From NCBI RefSeq assembly GCF_004363955.1, contig NZ_SNZR01000011.1, forward strand, positions 434,001 to 498,000: DNA of 64,000 bases. The letters are read 5' to 3'. The notes beneath the pieces were generated by a model that saw nothing but the letters and a program-made list of their open reading frames with translations, made no database searches and had not been told where the DNA came from. Within the stretch, counting starts at the first letter, position 1, and every line of letters starts with the position of its first letter. This document shows, one piece after another, positions 59,108 to 64,000 of this stretch. This stretch comes from Enterovirga rhinocerotis (GTDB taxonomy: Bacteria > Pseudomonadota > Alphaproteobacteria > Rhizobiales > Beijerinckiaceae). A program made the position numbers and the translations under genes.

Positions 59108-61180
59108 TCAGGCGCGCCGGCGGCGGCCTTCCACCACCCAGGCCAGAAGCACGAGGCCGAGGAGACCCGCAAGGCCGAGGAGCCCGAGGCCGAGCGGATA
59201 GACCGAGACGCCGCGCACCACGGCCGCCTCGCTCGGGCGGAGCCCGATCCAGTCGGCGCCCGACGCGCGGGCTCCCGAGCGCACCATCTGGATGCGGGGG
59301 ACGGTCGGTGCGCCGGTCTCGGCGGCGACGCGGCGCACCGATCCGCCGGTCGCTTCGACGAGCGGACGCAGCCGCTCGGTATCCGAGAAGACGTCGGAGA
59401 GTTCGCGCGGATTGGCCGGGCCTACGCTGGCGAAGGCGATGAGGTCGCCGGAGCGGATCGTGTGCAGGCCGAGTTCGCCCGCCTTCACTTCGGTCCGGAA
59501 CAGCCCCGGCCGGGCCTCCGCCATGCCGGTGGTCTGCTCGCGCCCGGAGGGCGAGGTCACGCGGATTTCGCCGGGTTCGCGGCCCATCGTCTGGCGCTCG
59601 ATCCGGATCTCCCGCCCGGCGGCGGTGGCCCGCAGCGCCTCCTCCTCGAGCGCCGGCTCCTTCATCAGCCAATGGGCGAGACGGCGCAGCAGATCGACAT
59701 GCGGTCCGCCATCCTCGTAGCCGCGCGCCCAGAGCCAGGCATGGTCCGAAAGCAGCACCGCGACGCGGCCCTTCTCCTCGCGCGAGAGGACGAGGAGCGG
59801 GCGCTCGCCGGCTCCCGCCATCACGCTCGTGCCGCGCCGGATATTCGCGCCGATCGTCCGGAGCCAGCTGCCCCAGGCCGGAGGATCGCTCTCCGAACCG
59901 GGCAGGTCGCGCGCGACGGGATGCCGCTCGCCGTCGCGTGTGATCTTCGGCCGGAACGGCTCCTCGAGGATCTGCCCGTCCGGGGTGCCGGGCAGGATCG
60001 CGGTGAGGCGCGTGCGGGCGAGGCTCGCCGGGCTCGCAAATTCCGGCCCCGCCGCGATCAGGAGCGCGCCGCCCTCGCGCACGTAGCGCGAGATGTTGTC
60101 GAAATAGGTCGAGGGCAGGACGCTCTGATTGGCGTAGCGGTCGAAGATGATGAGATCGAAATCCTTGATCTTCTGCTGGAACAATTCGCGCGTCGGGAAG
60201 GCGATCAGCGACAATTCGTTGATCGGCGTGCCGTCCTGCTTCTCCGGCGGGCGCAGGATGGTGAAATGGACGAGGTCGACATTGGCGTCCGACTTCAGGA
60301 GGTTGCGCCAGGTGCGCTCGCCCGGATGAGGCTCGCCCGAGACGAGGAGGACGCGCAGCTTCTCGCGAATGCCCTCCATCGTCACCACGGCGCGGTTATT
60401 GGCCTGGGTCAGTTCGCCCGGCAGGGGCTCCGCCTCGATCTCGACGACGTTCGGCCCGCCATGGTCGAGGCGGATCGTCACGCTGAAGGGCGTGCCGGTG
60501 CGGACATTCTGGGTGCGGACGAACTGCCCGTCGCGGCGGATCGTGACCTGCGCCGTCCCGGTGCCGCCGCGTTCCGAGACCTCGGCACGAATGGTCTGGT
60601 CCTTGCCGACGATGCCGAATCGCGGCGCCTCGATCAGCGCGATGCGCCGGTCGCGCTCGCCGGGCCGGCCGGTCACGAGCGCATGGAGCGGCGCCCTGAA
60701 GCCGAGTTCGGAGAGATCGGCCGGGATGTCGTGCACGACGCCGTCGGTGATCGCGATCACGCCCGCAAGACGGTCCGGCGGCACGTCCGCGAGGGCGCGG
60801 CCGAGGGCGGCGAAGAGGCGCGTGCCGTCCTCGCCCTCCTGCTCCCCGGCCTCGACGAAGCGGATGTCGAGATCGGGAAGGGTGCCGAGGCGCCGTTCGA
60901 CCTCCTCGCGCACGCGGTCCGTCATGGCGGCGCGGTCGGCGAGGGTCTGCGAGGTCGAGCGGTCCGTGACGACGGCGACGACGCTGCGGACGGGCTCGCG
61001 CTCCTCCTGGACGAGGGAGGGATTGGCGAGGGCCGCGAGGACGATGGCGAGGGCGAGGGCGCGGATGATCGCGACCGGCCCCCGCGAGAGGATCGCCACC
61101 ACGGCGAAGGCGAGCGCGACGAGCCCGATCGCGATCAGCGCCCAGAGCGGGACGAAGGGCGTGAAGGACAGGGTCAGCAT
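59108..61180 (-). CDS. Large membrane protein of a MoxR/DUF58/DUF4159-type locus
   Basis: 690 residues. Two membrane helices at the start (VPLWALIAIGLVALAFAVVAIL and the next), a vWA-like segment (VVAVVTDRSTSQTLADRAAM...VIAITDGVVHD), a long extracytoplasmic beta-rich region with a DUF1355/glutamine-amidotransferase-like part (FDLIIFDRYANQSVLP; REGGALLIAAGPEFA) and one final helix (GLGLLGLAGLLGLVLLAWVV). It follows the DUF4159 gene on the same strand. Function of this locus is not established; the proteins sit in the inner membrane. Confidence 0.82.
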   Translation of the reverse strand: MLTLSFTPFVPLWALIAIGLVALAFAVVAILSRGPVAIIRALALAIVLAALANPSLVQEEREPVRSVVAVVTDRSTSQTLADRAAMTDRVREEVERRLGTLPDLDIRFVEAGEQEGEDGTRLFAALGRALADVPPDRLAGVIAITDGVVHDIPADLSELGFRAPLHALVTGRPGERDRRIALIEAPRFGIVGKDQTIRAEVSERGGTGTAQVTIRRDGQFVRTQNVRTGTPFSVTIRLDHGGPNVVEIEAEPLPGELTQANNRAVVTMEGIREKLRVLLVSGEPHPGERTWRNLLKSDANVDLVHFTILRPPEKQDGTPINELSLIAFPTRELFQQKIKDFDLIIFDRYANQSVLPSTYFDNISRYVREGGALLIAAGPEFASPASLARTRLTAILPGTPDGQILEEPFRPKITRDGERHPVARDLPGSESDPPAWGSWLRTIGANIRRGTSVMAGAGERPLLVLSREEKGRVAVLLSDHAWLWARGYEDGGPHVDLLRRLAHWLMKEPALEEEALRATAAGREIRIERQTMGREPGEIRVTSPSGREQTTGMAEARPGLFRTEVKAGELGLHTIRSGDLIAFASVGPANPRELSDVFSDTERLRPLVEATGGSVRRVAAETGAPTVPRIQMVRSGARASGADWIGLRPSEAAVVRGVSVYPLGLGLLGLAGLLGLVLLAWVVEGRRRRA

Positions 61181-61261
61181 CGGCGCGAGCCCGCCTGCTT
61201 CTGCGGAGAGTCGCCGGGCCCTTCACAACGACGGACGAGATGCGTCGCTGGCGGGCGTGCG

Positions 61262-61440
61262 CTTTCCCTCCCCCCGCGAAGCGGCGGGGAGGGCCGAGTC
61301 GCGCCGCAGGCGCGAACCGGGGTGGGGGGACGCCGACGCGGGCATCCAGACCTCCCGGCAGGCTGAGCCGCTTCCCACCCGGCTCGCGCTTCGCGCGAGT
61401 CCGCCCTCCCCACCGCAAGCGGGGGGAGGGTTGAGCCGGC
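61262..61440. repeat. Intergenic foldback element (imperfect)
   Basis: Arms CCCTCCCCCCGCGAAGCGGC... (61266-61293) and CCCTCCCCACCGCAAGCGG... (61404-61430) are near reverse complements. Inside, 61294-61325 (GAGTCGCGCCGCAGGCGCG, CGGGGTGGG) pairs with 61374-61402. Same design as the 5250-5402 element but more diverged. Occupies most of the 322-base gap 61181-61502 between two minus-strand genes. Confidence 0.72.
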
Positions 61441-61502
61441 GGAACCCGGCAGGCGCGATCTTCCCGGCCCGTCGCCAGGGTAGGGTGAAATGAGCGCCGC
61501 CC

Positions 61503-64000
61503 TCATTGCCCGAGCCTGTCGAGCAGGGCGGGGACGTGGACCTGGTCGGCCTTGTAGTTGCCGGTCAAGGTGTACATCACGATGTTGACGCCGCCGCGGA
61601 TGGCCATCTCGCGCTGGCGCAGGTCGGGTCCGACGGTCGGGAACATGGGTTCCCCGGCCCGGTCGACGGCCCAGGCCGCGGCGAGGTCGTTGGCGGTGAT
61701 GATGAGGGGGGAGACGCCGTCGCCCGCGCGGGCGGGGCGGCGCTCGCCCTCGGCGGCCGGCGGCAGCGCCTCGACCCAGGTCTGGCCGGTGGCGTAGCGG
61801 CCGACGAAGGCGTCCAGCAGGTAGAAGGTCTTGGTCAGGACGTGGTCGCGCGAGACCGGCTCGAGCTCCGGGATGTCGAGCGTCGCCAGCATGCGCCGCA
61901 GCGCCTGGCCTTCGGGCGTCGGCTGGCCGCCGGGGCGGGCGCTCATCGCGTCGCGCGTGTCGAAGATGACGGTGCCGCCGTTCTTCATGAAGGAATCGAG
62001 CTTGCGGATCGCCGCCTCGGGGAGGGGCGGGCGGCCCGCGACGATCGGCACGTAGATGATCGGGAAGAAGACGAGCTCGTCGCGGGCGAGGTCGATGCCG
62101 ACCGGGTCGCCCGGCTCCATGGCGGTGCGGCTGGCGAGGGCCTGGGACAGGCCGGTGAGCCCGGCGCGGCTGATCTGATCGACCGCGCCGTCGCCCGTCA
62201 CCATGTAGGCGAGCTTGGTCACGAGGGCCGCGTCGAAGGGTTTCGCGCCGGCCTTGTCCTGGGCGAGGGCGCCACCGGTGCCGCAGGCGAGAAGGCCGAT
62301 CGCGGCGATGGCGAGGGCCGCCGCGGCGGCCGGCCGGCGCCCGATGCGGGCACGGCCGAGATGGCCGCCGAGCCAGAGCGAGGCGAGCGTGTCGAGGAGG
62401 AGGAGCAGGATCGCCGCCGTGAGCAGCGCTCCGCGGATATCGACGGTCTCGGCCTTGGCCAGCGGATGCACGGTGCCGCCGAGCGGCCCGAGATCGAGCG
62501 GGGCGAGCCTGTCCCCGGCGACGAGGGCATTGACGGCGATGGCCGAATCCGGCGGTCCGTAGAAGCCGGGAGGATGTTCCTGGCGCGCCCGCTCGGCATA
62601 GGTGCGCGGCACGGCGCGGGCATCGGCGGTCGGCGGCGAGAACGCGCCGAAGCCGTCGAGGATCCGGGTCGGGGCGACGGTCGGCACGTCGCGCGCGGCT
62701 TCGCCGGAGGAGGCCGCCGCCTCCTGCGTGCCCGACAGCGCGACGGTCCGGCGCAGCATGTCGACGAAGAGGCCGGTCAGCGGCAGGTTCGACCAGGCCG
62801 CATCCGCCGTGACATGGACGAGGACGAGGAGGCCGTTGCCGCGCTTGTCGGCGGTCACGATGGGGGTGCCGTCCTCGAGCGCGGCCCAGGTCCGGCGCGA
62901 GAGCTCGCCGTCGGGCTCGGCGAGGATCTGGCGGCGGATGCCGAGATCGGCCGGCAGCCCGAGGCCGTAGAAGGGGCTCTCGCGGCCGAAGGGGGCGAAG
63001 GTGCGCGGCGCGTCCCACGAGAGCGTGCCGCCGAGATTGCGCCCGCCGCGCCTCAGCCGCACCGGGACGAGGTCGTCGCTGCCGCCCGCCATGCGGGTGC
63101 CTGCGAAGCGCAGGAGGAGGCCGCCCTTCTCGACGAAGCCCGTGACCTTGGCGAGGGTGTCCCGGTCGAGCGTGCCGACATCGGCGAGGACGAGGACGGA
63201 GATCTGCTGGTCGAGCAGCGTCGAGATCGCGTCCGCGACGCCGCCCGGCGCCTCGCGCACGTCGGAATAGGGGCCGAGCGCGCGGGCGATGTAATAGGTC
63301 GGCGCGAGCAGCGGCTGGGCCTGGTCGGCGCTGGCGCCCGAGACGAGGCCGACGCGCCGGCGCTTGCCGCGCTCGTCGAAGAGGGCGACGGCACCGGCCG
63401 AGGCCTCGCCGAGGATGTCGATCCGCGCGATGGCGTTGCGCACCTCCATGGGCAGGGCGAAGGCCGCCTGCGTCTCCGTCGCGCCGGAGGGGAAGGTGAA
63501 GGCCGTGTCGGCCAGCGGCAGGCCCTTGAGGTCGACCGCGCGGAGCGTGCCGGCATCGCGCCCGTTGGGTTCGGCCCGGACGATGCGCACGGAGAGCTGC
63601 GCCGGGGCGTTGTCCGCCCCCGCGAGAGCCAGCGCGCCGGAGCGCGGCGCCGCGATCACCGAGACGGTGCGTGCGCCGGCCGCGGAGGCGAGGGCGGCCG
63701 AAAAGCCCTGGTCGCCGATTCCCGCCGTCCGGTCGGCGATCCAGACGATCTCGGCCTCGGGCGTCGCGGCGAGGAAGGCGCGGAGCGTGTCGAGATGCGC
63801 GCTCCGGTCGACGAGCCAGGGCTGGGGCTTCATCGCCCGCAGGCGCTCGAGCGCCGCGCCGGGGGCCGAGGCCGCGATGGCGACCGGCTTGTCCGCGCTC
63901 GCGACGAGCGCGACGGGCCGGCCGTCCCGCACCGCCGCCGCGACGCGCTCCTCGGCATAGGCCGCGCGCTCGCGCCAATCATGGGCGGCGGGAACGCCGT
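61503..64000 (-). CDS. DUF4159 domain membrane protein, 5' truncated
   Basis: The frame runs off the right edge, so the amino end is missing; about 832 residues are visible. It carries a large extracytoplasmic region (with IVWIADRTAGIGDQG, LRFAGTRMAGG, FVDMLRRTVALSG), a membrane helix pair near TVDIRGALLTAAILLLLLDTLASLWLGG and AALAIAAIGLLACGTGG, then the DUF4159 domain (VTKLAYMVTGDG, SFMKNGGTVIFDTRDA, DHVLTKTFYLLDAFVGRY, GVNIVMYTLTGNYKADQVH). In related genomes it follows MoxR and DUF58 genes (from memory). Role unknown; probably envelope-related. Confidence 0.9.
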   Translation of the reverse strand, partial: GVPAAHDWRERAAYAEERVAAAVRDGRPVALVASADKPVAIAASAPGAALERLRAMKPQPWLVDRSAHLDTLRAFLAATPEAEIVWIADRTAGIGDQGFSAALASAAGARTVSVIAAPRSGALALAGADNAPAQLSVRIVRAEPNGRDAGTLRAVDLKGLPLADTAFTFPSGATETQAAFALPMEVRNAIARIDILGEASAGAVALFDERGKRRRVGLVSGASADQAQPLLAPTYYIARALGPYSDVREAPGGVADAISTLLDQQISVLVLADVGTLDRDTLAKVTGFVEKGGLLLRFAGTRMAGGSDDLVPVRLRRGGRNLGGTLSWDAPRTFAPFGRESPFYGLGLPADLGIRRQILAEPDGELSRRTWAALEDGTPIVTADKRGNGLLVLVHVTADAAWSNLPLTGLFVDMLRRTVALSGTQEAAASSGEAARDVPTVAPTRILDGFGAFSPPTADARAVPRTYAERARQEHPPGFYGPPDSAIAVNALVAGDRLAPLDLGPLGGTVHPLAKAETVDIRGALLTAAILLLLLDTLASLWLGGHLGRARIGRRPAAAAALAIAAIGLLACGTGGALAQDKAGAKPFDAALVTKLAYMVTGDGAVDQISRAGLTGLSQALASRTAMEPGDPVGIDLARDELVFFPIIYVPIVAGRPPLPEAAIRKLDSFMKNGGTVIFDTRDAMSARPGGQPTPEGQALRRMLATLDIPELEPVSRDHVLTKTFYLLDAFVGRYATGQTWVEALPPAAEGERRPARAGDGVSPLIITANDLAAAWAVDRAGEPMFPTVGPDLRQREMAIRGGVNIVMYTLTGNYKADQVHVPALLDRLGQ

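Noticed and set aside
58874-61366. 830-residue plus-strand open frame
   Set aside because: Antisense to modC and the 690-residue membrane protein; only low-complexity charged sequence.
61174-63978. 934-residue minus-strand open frame
   Set aside because: Out-of-frame reading of the DUF4159 gene, dominated by Arg/Pro/Ala.

Overview
The window is uniformly G+C-rich chromosomal DNA with strong third-position GC. It has short intergenic gaps and many 1-, 4- and 8-base stop/start overlaps. Gene content points to an alphaproteobacterium of the Hyphomicrobiales (Methylobacteriaceae/Bosea/Salinarimonas-like): three HAAT-type (branched-chain amino acid family) ABC transporters plus an orphan binding protein, a Zur-linked znu operon, tcuAB, murA followed by small Rhizobiales-type proteins, a DUF4159 membrane locus, and GC-rich intergenic foldbacks. 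The genus is an inference; no rRNA lies in the window.

Layout. 1-5173: the end of an MhqO-like ring-cleaving dioxygenase, an MhqD-like esterase, and a HAAT transporter with a fused LivM-LivG. 5174-8430: a foldback element, DUF192 protein, tandem cold-shock protein, Sir2 deacylase and a DUF1624 membrane protein. 8440-11939: zinc uptake (znuA, znuB, znuC and a small coupled membrane ORF) divergent from a His-rich Zur. 11915-18241: an acyltransferase-3 protein, a glycosyltransferase with two GT61 units in one chain, and an RTX protein. The RTX gene lies between two diverged repeats, one abutting an EamA transporter fragment. 18876-21456: tcuAB (tricarballylate oxidation).

21880-33333 is an eleven-gene catabolic operon: a complete HAAT transporter, MBL hydrolase, aldehyde dehydrogenase, Fe-alcohol dehydrogenase, LacI regulator and two Old Yellow Enzymes. 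Two identical LacI-type operators lie in front. 33500-41848 is a second eight-gene operon on the minus strand: acyl-CoA ligase, thiolase, DUF35 OB-fold protein, enoyl-CoA hydratase, then a full HAAT transporter with another LivM-LivG fusion. It is divergent from a TetR gene with a palindromic operator. An acyl-CoA dehydrogenase and a CoA-transferase follow.

45422-52428 is the most notable locus, a complete retron-type defence candidate. A WGR/ARM-repeat protein and a winged-helix SWIM zinc-finger protein are followed by a retron non-coding RNA that can be read by eye: an 18-bp a1/a2 stem, an msr hairpin with a UUU loop, and a long msd stem. A retron reverse transcriptase with NAxxH, YADD and VTG motifs comes next. 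The three-gene composition matches what I recall as type XIII retrons (ARM + WHSWIM + RT). The RT also carries a Pro/Ala linker and two C-terminal membrane segments.

52457-64000: a DUF1963 protein, an orphan HAAT binding protein, tRNA-Thr(GGT), murA with two small neighbours, a modC without modA or modB beside it, and two large membrane proteins of a MoxR/DUF58/DUF4159-type locus. The last of these runs off the window. No CRISPR array, integrase, complete insertion sequence or rRNA was seen.
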